From Topomyia yanbarensis (Eukaryota; Arthropoda; Insecta; Diptera; Culicidae): a stretch of 64,000 nt of DNA. Position numbers and translations under genes: made by a program. Within the stretch, counting starts at the first letter, position 1; each line of letters opens with the position of its first letter. The stretch is from positions 368,582,271 to 368,646,270 of the forward strand of contig NC_080672.1 in NCBI RefSeq assembly GCF_030247195.1, in the 5' to 3' direction. Shown piece after piece: positions 23,518 to 35,039 of this stretch. The notes under the pieces are model-generated. The model saw nothing but the letters and a program-made list of their open reading frames with translations, made no database searches and was not told where the DNA came from.

Positions 23518-25495
23518 AGGGTGGGTGCTCCTATAGTTGAGGTGTACCAATAGTTGCAGTAGTGGGTTATACGCCTAACTAAGGTACCAACTATCAACAA
23601 ATATTTTTATCGATTCATCGCACTAAAATTATGCGACAATAAAACTGTTATCTTTGAAATTTGTTCAAATAACTTTTGAAAAAAAATGATTTTTTTGAAT
23701 TTTGAGCTCCCTTCACCTATAGTTGATATAGTGTACCTATAGTTGCAAGTCCCATAAGAAATCAGTGGGATTTGCAATAATAGGAACCGAAATTAGCGAT
23801 TGCACCACTATTGGTACATGTGTTCCTATAGTGGTACAAGAGGTTTTGAATACATAAATTAGTTATTAAACCATCTCTAAATTTTTCCTATGAAGTAGGG
23901 ATTGAAAGCTTTCGTTTAATGTATTAACATTGCCTATAGGTCTATTCATCGATTTTTAAGCAAAAGTTTTCCTTGAGTATGCGTATTGTATTCCTATTGA
24001 TACATTATGGCACAGCAAAATTTTTTTTTTTGGAATTCTCAAAGGCCCCCCCTCTCATATTGTGACAAATGTCAAAGTAAGCTCAGATGCCAAATTTCAC
24101 ATCATTTGGACAATTTTAGAACCCCGCCCACCTCGCTTGAAATTTTTTGAAATTGGTACTATGGGAAAATATTGAGGAAAAATACATTAAATGCTATAAC
24201 GTTTGAAGTAGCAATCAGAAAATTACAATTTATACCTCTTTTGAAAGGAAATAGTTATAGTATTTGAATGGAAGATATTTTTGTTTCATTGAAGATACGG
24301 GAAAGGTGGGTACTGGGTCATTTTGACCCCAAAATCCCATATTTTTAATGATTTTTTTTGCTCCGTGATGCAAATCATACATATTTTGTAGTTTTGCTAA
24401 TGTGAAAAAATCTCAAAAATCGGTCGGAGCCTTTTTGACCTTTGTCCAAATACGAGAAGTTGGGGTTAAATGGCCTTTTGTCATTCATATTAAACTTCAT
24501 CATTTTCTCGTGCATATATCTCTATTATTCTTCACACAATTTTCATAAACTATACCTCGTTGAACGTGGAAAATCCTTAGGATTATAACAAAAATAGATT
24601 CGTTACCGGTAAAATTCAGGAACATCAAATTATCTGACATATAGTGTGGATTTCACATTTTTATCATAAAATCGCACATATTAACTCCATTTAACAACAA
24701 AATTCTTATTTGATTTACTACTTTTAGTGTAAAATATGCTTAAGGATCACATGAGAAAAGTTTCATTCCTGGAAAAATAAGAGAAGTTGAGGTATTAGGA
24801 CAAATAGTGAAAAAAATGAGATTTGTAGAGTAAATATCAAAAAGTTTGATGTTTCTGAATTTTAACTCTAACGTTTTCATTTTTGTTTTATTCCTCAGCA
24901 TTTTTCACGTTCAACGAGTTACATTTTATGAAAATTGATTGAAGAATAATTGAGATATATGTATGAGAAAATGATAAAATTAAATATGAATGGCAAAAAG
25001 TCCTATAACCCCATTTCTTCGTATTCGGACTGAGGTCAAAAGGGTTCCGTTAGATTTCTGAGATTTTTTCACATTAGAAAAACTACAAAATATGTATGAT
25101 TTGCGTCACGGAGCGGAAAAATCATTAAAAATATGGAATTTCGGGGCCAAAATAACCCAGTACCCCACTTTCCCGTGTTTTTATAGAAACAAAGATATCT
25201 CCATTCAAATACTAAGACTATTTGCTTTCATAATAGGTATAAATTGTAATTTTCTGATTGCTACTTCAAAAGTTATAGCATTTAATGTATTTTTCCTCCA
25301 AATTTTCCCATACCACCAATTTCAAAAAATTTTAAGCGAGGTGGGCGGGGGTCTAAAATTGTCCAAATGATGTGAAATTTGGTATCTGAGCTTACTTTGA
25401 CATTTGTCACAATATGTGAGGGGGGGGGGGAGGGGGGCTTTGAGAATTAAAAAAAAAATTTTTTTTGCTATGCCCTATTGGTACATTCACCCTGT
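23518..25495. mobile_element. Outer element, GGGTG...CCNATAG ends
   Basis: GGGTGGGTGCTCCTATAGTT near 23520 and, in reverse complement, GGGTGAATGTACCAATAGGG near 25473-25492 form the apparent termini. Several direct 'cctatagttg' and 'taccaatagttg' motifs lie in the left part (23500-23830). The outer element is interrupted near its right end by the fold-back at 24007-25473. No coding capacity is recognised. Confidence 0.5.
24007..25473. mobile_element. Inner fold-back element, ~600-bp arms
   Basis: The left arm (24007-24610) and right arm (24890-25473) are inverted copies that I judge to be roughly 85% alike by eye. Paired landmarks include CTCCGTGATGCAAATCATAC with CTCCGTGACGCAAATCATAC, and TCGTTGAACGTGGAAAATCC with TCGTTGAACGTGAAAAATGC. 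The termini are GGCACAGCAAAA and GGCATAGCAAAA. CCTATTGATACATT (23993-24006) and CCTATTGGTACATT (25474-25487) flank it and could be a 14-bp target duplication with one mismatch. The central ~280 bp are AT-rich and non-coding. Confidence 0.75.
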
Positions 25496-25497
25496 TA

Positions 25498-26445
25498 CAG
25501 CTTTATTACGCTTGGTGTCTACATAAAAGTGCTCGAAAGCCACAAAACTGATGAGGTACGTGTCCACGCTGAAACATCTGGAAAAAAGGAAAAAAAATCT
25601 AGCTTGCCCTAGTAATAATTGAGGTTTTATGGTGCTCTTGAAGACCTTCTTAAAACTTAGAATATACTTGAATGGATGGCGTTCAAAAGGGGCCAACCCA
25701 CATTTTGCATTTTTTACAACAAATTAAAAAAAAACGCATTTCCATTATTTCCAACATTGTTTTTATCGTTAAAATACACGATTTTATGAGTACTTCATTA
25801 ACCCATGATGTCTAGAAAATATAAGACCATTACCAGACTTCCCATGAACTTGTACAATTTTATACCTGTGTACAACATTTCGTGCACGCGTTCAACTTCA
25901 AACATGCTTCGTCTCGATGTACAAGTTCGCCTCGAACATCGAACTCAAGAGAAGGATGTGCAAACTCTAGTTCGAACATCCGTGTACGTACACCGGCTGC
26001 GTACACGAGAACGATTCGCTCATGGCAAAAAGAGTCGGCGCTAGTGACGATGAGAGTGAGAAAGAGAAAACTGGTGCCTCGAACCGATGTGTACGCACAC
26101 CGCGTACGTACATGGGGTTCAGTTGTGCAGGCGAACATTGCACGTGCTTAGGTACGGAATAGCGCGTTTGAGTTCGTACACGAAGTGTGGGTTTAATATG
26201 AGCACAGAACCAGAGCGAACATTGTGTACGATGTGCATATGGGAAGACTGACCATTACATAAACTACCTTTCAATTCCCGAGCATTTTCGTAGTTCGAGA
26301 GGGTAACCCCTTGCGTCCAAAAGGGGGTAATCCACAATTCACAAGTCCTTTCCTTATCTTTCGTTTTAGAGTTATGGTGTCTGGCGAAGTTGTTGTATGG
26401 TGCTCTAGCGCTTTTTTATCATTTCATATTAGTTAGAAATTTCTT
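25498..26445. other. Spacer with a GC-rich block
   Basis: The block 25880-26165 is GC-rich and dense in TTCGAAC / GTACGTAC motifs, and both strands are open by composition. A shorter relative occurs around 56770-56960 ('attcgcctcaaacattgagc', 'gagtcgacgctgatga'). It may be a diverged repeat. No protein domain is recognised. Confidence 0.4.
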
Positions 26446-26446
26446 C

Positions 26447-26742
26447 GCTAGGGCGGCGCTGTTATTATTTTTTTTAATAAAACTAGATAGAAATGTGGTG
26501 TCTTCGAGAAAATTATAGATCCAATCATTTTAATTATTTCTTCTGAAGATACTGGCTTTATACGTTCTACAAGTTTTGAAATATGGCGCATTTTGAAAAC
26601 ATGCTCTGTCTCGAAACATAGAGAACCTACAAAGTTCGTACCTTCAGAAGATATATTTAAAATGATAGGATGTACAACTTTCTCCAAAACACCACATTTC
26701 TATCTAGCATTATTAAAAAGTTGATAAAAGCGCCGCCCTAGC
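26447..26742. mobile_element. MITE, GCTAGGGCGGCGC ends
   Basis: GCTAGGGCGGCGCT at 26447-26460 is matched by GCGCCGCCCTAGC at 26730-26742, and the inverted match continues inward for about 100 bp (TAGATAGAAATGTGGTGT on both sides). The element is thus an imperfect hairpin nearly from end to end. Flanks do not show a clear duplication. Confidence 0.8.
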
Positions 26743-27453
26743 AACTGTGTTCTGAACTAGTATGCTACAACCAAATAAACGATAGGTGCTATACAGCAAC
26801 TTTTCCGAATGTACCGTTTTTCCCTTAATCCTTTATTGCTCGGTGAACTTTCAATGTAGAGGTACATGGCACCTCCACTGGAATTTTCGAAAAAATATGC
26901 TCAATAATCTACATTTGTGCAAGAAATATATATTAGACAGAAAATAACAATACAGAGCAATTATGTGAGCGGCACTCACCTTCAAGAACGACTGTCTGGG
27001 CCTAAACGTCAACGTACAATGCAATCCAACTAAAAACAATATTATATCAAGTTCATCGTGGGCAACGGGTTAAACCAAATAAAACCGAACTCTAGGATAT
27101 ACTGAGGAAATATCATCAAAGCTTTGCGCACGATTTTTTTAAGTTTGTTCAACTGAAGCTGTAAAACTGGATTCTCGGAAGAGCTCTCTGTCAGAATCAC
27201 TCACTATAATTGCAGACGAAATGGGAAATGTCACACACTAAAACATTAATTAAGGCCAATTGCAGTGGGCCGTGATTATGGTTGTAATATCTACGGTCTA
27301 CGGTTCAGATGTGAGGACATAGAGATTTCATGATCGCGTGGGAACGGGCGTTTATATGTTTGTGCTTGAGACCGCCTTTATAAATTTAAACGTTCACTTA
27401 TTCACCAGCACGTTCCTATCACGTGTGCGTTAGACTGCAAAGAAAAATAATGA
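26743..27453. other. Spacer, partial similarity to 58-kb region
   Basis: TTTCATGATCGCGTGGGAAC near 27329-27348 and 'gaccgcctttataaat' correspond in reverse complement to the region around 58260-58320. The two places therefore share a repeat of unknown class. No gene was recognised. Confidence 0.4.
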
Positions 27454-27900
27454 GTTTTTGAATACTCAATCGGCCCACCCCTGGCACGATTCCTAGTCTC
27501 ACTAGGAGCACTTGCTTCAAATTTGAAGCAAATCGGACAAGTCTAGCTACCGGACCAACGTGCCTGAAGTTTGTATGGTTTTTTTTCCACAATTTATATG
27601 GAGAAAACCCACTATCTCGCATTTAGACGGCCAGGTGGCAGTGTATGCATTGCAATATCACTATAAGGGAAAATAAGAGAGATAATTTAATTGTCTACAA
27701 TTTTGTCGAAGACTGCTGGTCAATCCGGCTGTGATAAAAGAAGTCATTGAACTTTTAAGGAAGTGATGTCTGAGTCAGTTTTGCATTGGGGCCTAGCAGT
27801 GCATGGTTCTGTATCAGTACTTGATTCCAACGAACTAACCATTTTTGTGAAATAATGGTTAGGTTTAGTTCAAGAGCATGTTCAGAGGTTATGAGTTATG
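27454..27900 (+). mobile_element. Single-arm copy of the 43-kb fold-back
   Basis: Shares long stretches with the left arm of 43138-44322, including ACTCAATCGGCCCACCCCTG, 'accggaccaacgtgc', 'gataatttaattgtctac' and 'agtgatgtctgagtcagtttt'. The opposite arm is absent, so this is a half copy. Confidence 0.75.
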
Positions 27901-28540
27901 TTCTACCATAGACCATGCGGTAGACTTGGGTGCAACGCCCAACTCCTACTTAGCAGAAGGCAAAGAATTCTTCACATTTCCTTTCGATCATGTCCATAAG
28001 AGCCTGCCTAGTCCTAGTTTTCCGCTCTAAGTTTATAACTGATTCGCTCTAGAATACCTATCCGTCTTTCAATTTCATTGCTTTCGTTTCTCTTAGTCTC
28101 AAATTTGCCGAAAATAGCCAACAAAATCGATACAGAAAAACATTTTACCTAATTTTGAGTGGCCTACGTAAAAGCTTCGCAGTTTCGCAGCAATTTTACC
28201 CCAAAAATTAAATTACTTCGATTTTCTGGTATGTTACAACGGATTTTGGGAATTTTCCAGCGTAAACGTTTTATGTTGTTTCAGATTGAGCTCCCAGTAA
28301 GCGCGAATTCGGTTGCAAAATGCACTGATGAATTTGCATAATTTGGCAAGCAATTCGCAGCTACGGGCAACAGACCTAGGTTTTTTGTTTACAACCAAGC
28401 CTGTGGATAGGTGGATGTACAAATAAGAGAATTAGAAAAACATAAAACAAGTGGAGAACAATTTTGGTAAAAACGATTTTTGCTCCATTAAGGAGAAAAT
28501 TATTCAAAACCATCTTTGCGCGTGAAGAGCGCAAAACACA
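27901..28540. other. Spacer, nothing recognised
   Basis: AT-rich, with two short overlapping frames on opposite strands that lack recognisable character. No termini were found. Confidence 0.4.
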
Positions 28541-28725
28541 AATTAGCGTTTCGACTTTGTTTCATCAGAATCTGACCCTAACTTAATTAACGGCCGTTAA
28601 CGGAGTTGCTCAGAAACACAAATTGTGTCTCCGTTTTTTTGGAGCTAGCGTCAATCCGGCACTAGCTTAGTCCGTTAACTAAGTTAGTGTCGGATTATGA
28701 TGATACGAAGTCGAAAAGCAAATTC
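28541..28725. mobile_element. MITE of the TCATCAGAA family, second copy
   Basis: AATTAGCGTTTCGACTTTGT on the left is opposed by AATTTGCTTTTCGACTTCGT on the right (reverse complement), both continuing into ATCAGAATC / ATCATAATC and AACTTAATTAACGG / AACTTAGTTAACGG. Related to 6465-6615. Confidence 0.75.
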
Positions 28726-28738
28726 CATAACTAACAAT

Positions 28739-28915
28739 TTTCTTTTTTTTTGGTCCACGGAAGAGATCAGTGAAGTTTTGGCCAGCTGCTGCTGTACCCG
28801 GCACCACCAACGGGGTGAAATTATTCCTCCTAATTGCACTTAGCTTTGCACAATTCAAAAACATTGGACCATCGACAAGTGGAAGCGAAAATTTTACATG
28901 ATCTATACTACCCAT
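28739..28915 (-). CDS. Short unrecognised open frame
   Basis: Begins with ATG at 28915 and reads MGSIDHVKFSLPLVDGPMFL, later VVPGTAAAGQNFTDLF and a Lys run, before entering the MITE at 28725. The first ~58 residues lie outside the MITE and have a protein-like composition with no domain I recognise. It could be an exon fragment or a transposon fragment, and chance cannot be excluded. Confidence 0.2.
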
Positions 28916-30725
28916 AAAACTTAAAATTATCCAAATTCAATGTTGAAACCTGTACAATTTAAGTTTTGATTCTACTGAATGAGAAACTTGAAAAAAGTTT
29001 CACTCCAACGAGCTTCTTCTATTCAAAGAAAAAACTATTTGGGAAAAGCAAAAATAGAATCAAATATCAGGTAAATTGCTTCTACCCTTCAAGAAGAAAA
29101 AAAAAATGTTTGCATTGAGCGGTCATAATCTGAACAGCACAAGTGAGTGACGGGAGGTTTCCGTTTTTTTCACGATACAACCTTTTCTAATCCACCCGCA
29201 ACGCAACCAGTTTCAGGAGCGTAACTGTCCCACTTCCTAAACGAGTGGAATAGAATCGAGATCGGGTTTTGGAAGAAAAAAAATGTACATTCAGCGAACT
29301 GAAAGAACGTCTCTACTGCGGGTGTCTACAGGTTCGGATCAAATTGGCAGAGACATTCTTTCGCTTGGGAAAAAGATCCGACAGAGCTAGATAAGAAAAG
29401 CTATACTGAATTTGAATGGAGTATATCCGGTTTGAATGGCATGCACAGACCGATAGACAGGTGGTGGCACGGGAAGGATAAAAATAGATTGGATTTAATT
29501 TTTTTTATTAAAGTCGCTGAATTTATATGAAGAATTTTGTGTTTATGCAATGATATTTTATCGGTCGATCCAGTTTTAACGTAAAACTTGACAAAAAATT
29601 CAATCAAATTCTTTTTTCTATTTCAGGTATGTTCCATCGGTTGCTTTTGCATTAAGAAGCACTTTTTACCGATATTATCGTAAGTAAAAATATTGATCTC
29701 TGAATAATAACTCATTAAATTATACTACTGCAAAATGTAGCGTATAACAAAATAATAAAATAACATTAACATAATTAAAAATGACCTCAGTTTAATAAAA
29801 AAAATCTGTCCCATTCGCCATCATCCACTCATTTGCATAAACAAAAACAAAGGCAACAGAATTTTAATTACCAACGGCTTGCTACGACGACCGAAGAGAG
29901 AGAGAGAGCCCATTCCACTTTACATCGGTAGAGGACATAAAACCGGTGTCCGTGGCAGAATCTTTATCCGCTTCCAAAGTGAAAGAGCACTTGCACTTAA
30001 CCTTTTCCCTTTCCAAAAAACAACCATCAAGCGAAAGAAACGGCATATTTTTGCATTACAGCTACCTACCGGTTAATCCAAAAGTTTTGGCTTGGGCCGG
30101 CTTGAGCTGTGGCACTACGCCCTCAATGGGGACTCGGCCCAGTTGGGTACGTTGCTTGGCTCGGAATGATTCCATATCCCATTCTGTCGATAGATCGTGA
30201 TTATAGTTGATGGAATACTGAAATTGAACCCGATAGCTGTTCGGTGATTTTACTAACTCACCAGGTCATCGCCGATACAGTGTCGGCTGGCACATTAAAG
30301 ATTGTAATTGCGTGAAGAAAAGTAAATTGAAGATCGTTGAATTTCAGTACCTTTCCTTTTCATGTGGGTTAATACTTGATAATCAAGGATTTTCACCCGA
30401 CCGTTTGGGAGCCAGTTACCATGATGGCAGATCTTTACTATAAATTGACAATTTTATTAAGAATGACATTCGAAAATGCGCGCGTGTGTGGTTCCCATCG
30501 GAAAGGTCACGCATTTCAGTTTCTGCTGCTGTTTTATTTTTTGGCGACACTCTGAGGAAGGAAAAGAGGAGAGAGTGGATCCAATTATCCAATAAAGACC
30601 AAAATAACAAGAAAGCGGGCAGATCGTGGAATAATACGGCCCAATATGTATAATAACTCTTAACCTGGGATATTTATATCTATTCTTTTAAAAGGATTAA
30701 GAATCTATTAATAAAAAGTTAGTTA
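28916..30725. other. 1.8-kb stretch without recognised gene
   Basis: Mixed composition with a GA microsatellite-like run (29896-29909). The overlapping frames at 29879-30076 and 29946-30200 have no domain. I saw no TIRs or tandem arrays, so this may be single-copy DNA. Confidence 0.4.
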
Positions 30726-30727
30726 AG

Positions 30728-31930
30728 TAGAGGTTCTCACTCAAAATTTTCAAAAAATAGATTTTTTTCTTTTCATTTTTTTAAAGTTTATATGTCCAAT
30801 ATATTGTGTTGAACGAGTTTTTCGATACGCACATCAAAAAAGTTTCTACAGTCCATTTCGACATCATGGTAGCCATGGGATGGTTTCGGCTCGAGACGCG
30901 TGCATCAGGTAGAAACCTTTTTATGGCATTATGCACGTTGCCCACGTTGCACTGTACATGCCAAGTGACAATTGATGTTTTATAGCACGCTACAAGTGCA
31001 ATCTAAGTTTTATAAGTGGCTATAAAATCACTATAAAACCCCAGTTGTTACTAGAGATGTGTACAGGTCTCGATAACGTATTTCACGGCTTGATCTATAA
31101 AGGGTACCACTGCTGCCGCGGCTGGCATCGCAGACTAATCGTAGGTTATCAAACAACTGCAGAAAACGGTGAAAAACGAAAAATGTTGGTCCAAATTGTT
31201 AAAGTTTTAGTCCGCCATATTTAAATTACCATTTAATTTTTTTATTACATATTAACTCAACTTTGTGTTTATAAATCATAAAACCTGTTTTTCTCGATTT
31301 TTGCTTAAATACCACTTATTTTGTTGTGGGGTTTGGGGTTCATCGAAAATGTTCTCAAAACATTAAAGACGTTTTTCTCAAAACATGATTTGTCAAAACT
31401 GTGTACAATCTCAATGGAAAACGGATTAATTTGAAGAATTCATCTTTTAACCCTCTCGAAAGAAAAGCTTTTTTATTTGAGGAATGAACTATAAAAACTA
31501 CAAATTCTTTGAATTCATTATTGTGTTGTATTTTTAGTGAAGCCTTAAAGTGGGAAAAAGAATTAAAAAATCAATCCCAAAGTTTAAGATCGCACCATTA
31601 CGTCAAATTTAAAGTTTTTTTTCCGTTCTGAGGTCATTCCTCCAATAAATTTAGTATACTTTAGAGCCTTATATTTTTTTTTTGTTTTTCAAATCGATCC
31701 TGAGGCAGCAAGCTGTACGCAATTTTGGAATTCCACGGGCAACTAACCTTAGACAAAACGGTACCACGGGCGCCAGTTTGCTTTTTCCGTCTTGAAAAAA
31801 TTTCTAAATGAAGACAAAAATATAAGCTTTTTAAATACTAAAACTGTCTCCTTCTATGTTTTTTTCATTGGCCCTTAACAAAGATTCAAATTTTGCTTAC
31901 TGTTTGGCCATTTCAATGAGAACCTCCCCT
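30728..31930. mobile_element. Possible DNA element with GAGGTTCTCA ends
   Basis: GAGGTTCTCACT near 30729 and, inverted, GAGGTTCTCATT near 31914-31925 could be the ends of a ~1.2-kb non-autonomous element. The paired length is only about 15 bp and interior similarity between arms was not seen, so support is weak. The interior is AT-rich and non-coding. Confidence 0.35.
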
Positions 31931-31937
31931 TAAGGAA

Positions 31938-32060
31938 TTTACGCTTCGAGTTCGTCTCATCAGAATCCGACACTAACTTAAGTTAAACCAGAGAATGCTC
32001 TTGCCAGGACTAAAGTTTGAGTCAGAAACCACGTTAGAAATTCCTATGTCTCCTTAAATA
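31938..32060. mobile_element. Half copy of the TCATCAGAA MITE
   Basis: CGCTTCGAGTTCGTCTCATC then AGAATCCGACACTAACTTAAGTT match one end of the elements at 6465 and 28541. The second end is not recognisable. Confidence 0.6.
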
Positions 32061-32186
32061 AAATTCAGGGAACTGACTGCTAATTACAGGGATCATATTT
32101 TCATCTACCGTAAAATTCAGATGCATGCTAAAAATGGCATAATATTTAGTAAATATGTATAACGTACAAGTATATGAAATAGAATA

Positions 32187-33466
32187 GACGAATTTCACGC
32201 TAAATCGTATTCAGAGTTGGCAGCACCCTCTCAGATTTTAATGAAACTTTTTGTATATGAAACCTTTGTCACAAAAACCACTTTGCATACTTTGTTTGAC
32301 TGTCTAGATCTAGACTGTCTTTTGAAAAGGGTCAAACTTTTTACTATTTTTATTTTCAAATGGCTTTAGTTTAAAAATGACAAATCCCCACAAAAATGTT
32401 GTGGGAGTGATTTTCACAAAATTAGTCAAATTTAAAAAAAAAATATTGAAAAAATTCTTCATCGACTCCTACACTGAAAAAATCGATTTAAAAAAAATAG
32501 GTAAGTATATTTCCTACCTACCGTTAAAAATTCATGTTGGGCACTTTCAAGGAATAAAAGTTATTTGAAAAAAAAAACTTTTCCTTGTCCAAACTGATTT
32601 TTTTCAGTGTATTTTTATCAAAAACTAAACCAATAAAAATCATAATCATCTCAGAATACAGTCTTACAGTCTTCCAATGTTCCAATCTTCCAGTCTTCCC
32701 GTCTTCCAGTCTTCCAATGTTCCAATCTTCCAATCCTCTAGTCTTCCAGGCTTCCAGTCTTCCAGTCTTCCAGTCTTCCGAGTCTTCCGGGTATTCCAGT
32801 CTTCCAGTCTTCCAGTTTGCCAGTCTCCCAGTCTTCCAGACTTCCAGTCTTCCAGTTTTCCAGTTTTCATTCAAGTTTGTTATGAATGTATACCAAATTC
32901 GTTACTGATACGTTTTGCGCATATCAGGCAACTAGCAGTTGGGAAATTGAATTCTGAGATGATTATGACTGTCATTGGCTTAGTTTACGATAAAAATACA
33001 CTGAAAAAAATTCATTTTGGACAAGGAAATTTTTTTCAAATAACTTTTTTTCCTTGAAAGTGCCCAATTTGACGGTAGATAGGGAACATAAATACCTATC
33101 TTGGAGCAAAATTTCATCCAAATCAAAGATGATTTTTTTGTAAATCGACTTTAAAATTTTAAAATCGATGTTTTTCAGTGTATCGACTCCTGTCGATGAA
33201 GAATTTTTTCAAAAATTTGACTAATTTTGTGAAAATCACTCCTACAACATTTTTTTTTGCAGGATTTGTCATTTTTAGACTGTAGCCTTTTGAAAAAAAA
33301 AAATTGGTAAAAAAGTTTGACCATTTTCAAAAGACAGTCTAGATCATTTTTGGAAAAACAAAGTATGCAAAGAGGGCTTTTGTGACAAAGTTCTCATGTA
33401 CAGAAAGTTTCATTAAAATCGGAGAGAGTGCTGCCAACATTTGTTCGAGTTGGCGCGAAATTCGTC
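32187..33466. mobile_element. Long-TIR element, copy B (1.28 kb)
   Basis: Same termini as copy A but reversed: the left end has the GTATTCAGAG type and the right end the CCAACTCGAACAAATG type. It is flanked by AATA on both sides (32183-32186 and 33467-33470), the clearest candidate target duplication in this family. The TIRs run 32187-32658 and 32892-33466. The LINE cargo of copies A and C is absent, replaced by an octamer minisatellite that also removes the innermost ~70 bp of the left TIR. Confidence 0.85.
32664..32867. repeat. Octamer (CTTCCAGT) minisatellite
   Basis: About 25 imperfect CTTCCAGT units. Because 8 is not a multiple of 3 and no unit creates a stop in any phase, several frames stay open on both strands, giving octapeptide repeats of the form FQSSSLPV on the plus strand and WKTGRLED on the minus strand. 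The overlapping open frames here are by-products of the repeat. It occupies the loop between the TIRs of copy B. Confidence 0.9.
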
Positions 33467-34584
33467 AATACTGATACACTGGAACCTCCATTTACGAACC
33501 AAACCGGGGATCTGTTAATTTAATTGGTTCGTAAAAAGTGGATTTAGATCATAAAAAAAGTTCTATTCACTAGAATTTCATTTCGTAAAACCAGTTTACA
33601 AAATTGAATGATTGTACAACATAAAAACTATTCTGTATCAAATAAGTAGGTAGGTATGCTTATATTTACTCTACAAGCGTATTCAGTTATATTGACAAGT
33701 AGATGACGGAAACATTTTGAAATTCGAGATAGCTACTTCCGGTTGAACAAAATTGTCCAAAACCTCAACAATATGGGTATTTTTGGAACGGGCATGACAA
33801 GTAGATGACGAAAATCGATGATGGACGTCATATTTGAATCCAAGATGGCACTTTCCGATCGATCAAAATTTGCTAAAATCCTTACAATACGAATGTTTTT
33901 GGAACGAGTTTGTCGGATAGATAGCAATTGAAAGTCGTCATTTTAAATTTTCAAGTATACGGCAAATTGACTTGCGGATTCCAGAATCTGCACAGCCAGT
34001 TTTAAAATACACTGATAGAAATTTTTTTTATGTTAGCGCATAGAAAATTTTGTTCTACCAGATAGCGTCATTTGAGATTGAAAGATGGCATCGAAAATCG
34101 CTTTCCAACATTGATTATTGCACTTCATTCCGAAAATACTTTGGCACATCACAAATTTTTCTCAACCGGAAGTCGCCATCTCATATATCAAAATTTATTT
34201 AATGCACCGATTTCTGTCATTTACTCATTAACTTTCTTCCGAAAATCTCCATTTTGTTTTTTTATAGATAATTGTTGGCATACAGTAAAGACCCGATTTT
34301 ATCAGCCCCTAATTTTGTCTGCCCTCGATTTTGTCTACGCCTGATGGGCTTTGGCAAACGAATTATGTAACTATTTAATCCTATTGTGAAAAAAACATAT
34401 AGTGTTGAGGTTATACTGGATTTATCTAAACAAGAAGTTGCCATCATGGATATCATCATTCCGTCATCTACTCGTCAATCCCATTCCAAAAACACCCATA
34501 TTGTTACGGTCACAGAATGTTTTCTAAACTGAAAGTCTCCATCTTGGATTTCAAAATGGTTTACCACAATTTATTTTCCTGTTA
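33467..34584. repeat. Degraded ~112-bp monomer copies and MITE ends
   Basis: Diverged versions of the monomers in the 14-kb element occur at 33710-33930 ('ccaagatggcactttcc', 'caatatgggtatttttgga') and around 34430-34555. CACTGGAACCTCCATTTACG at 33478-33497 and CAGTAAAGACCCGATTTTAT near 34281 look like single ends of pogo/Tc1-type elements with no partner found. No gene was recognised. Confidence 0.45.
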
Positions 34585-34880
34585 TACAAAAATCATTGAA
34601 GTCCAACTATTGGTTTTCCGTCGATTCTCTTCCAGAACCACTAAGAGGGCAGATTGTCGAATGCATCTGCTCGTCACTGTACGAGCATCCAACAACGACT
34701 GCACTTGTAGGTGCATTGGTAGCGAAATTAGGAATCAGATTGGCTCCATTGGCACGTTCCCCATGTTATTCGGAGAGTTATGCTCTGCCCTGTCGTCTCA
34801 TTACTTTCCTGATGGGAAGGGAAAGGAAAGTGGAGAACAAAAAATCCAGAAACCACATTGCATTACACACGAATAACGAA
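34585..34880 (+). pseudogene. Unrecognised coding-like segment with a frameshift
   Basis: One frame reads NYWFSVDSLPEPLRGQIVEC and then LYEHPTTTALVGALVAKLG, which looks protein-like. From about 34735 the other frame looks better (GTFPMLFGELCSALSSHYF), suggesting a frameshift. There is no domain I can name with confidence. It may be a retrocopied or duplicated host exon. No splice sites were established and chance cannot be excluded. Confidence 0.3.
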
Positions 34881-35039
34881 TCACACGAATAATAATAATG
34901 TGTGTTAAACAGTTGACCGCTGAGTACTACATCTTCTTCAGATGAGTAATCACTATGAGCAGTTCTAATCAAACTGAAATGAAAGCCTTTCGATTTCGAA
35001 AGTAACTTATTTTATCTATTAGTCTCGTTGAGACTATTC

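Noticed and set aside
25860..26151. Three overlapping frames on both strands suggesting a gene
   Set aside because: They are open on both strands because of GC-rich composition. There is no domain, start context or splice evidence.
32524..33057. Overlapping long open frames on both strands encoding octapeptide repeats
   Set aside because: They arise entirely from the CTTCCAGT minisatellite, which has no stop in several frames. There is no independent sign of a gene.
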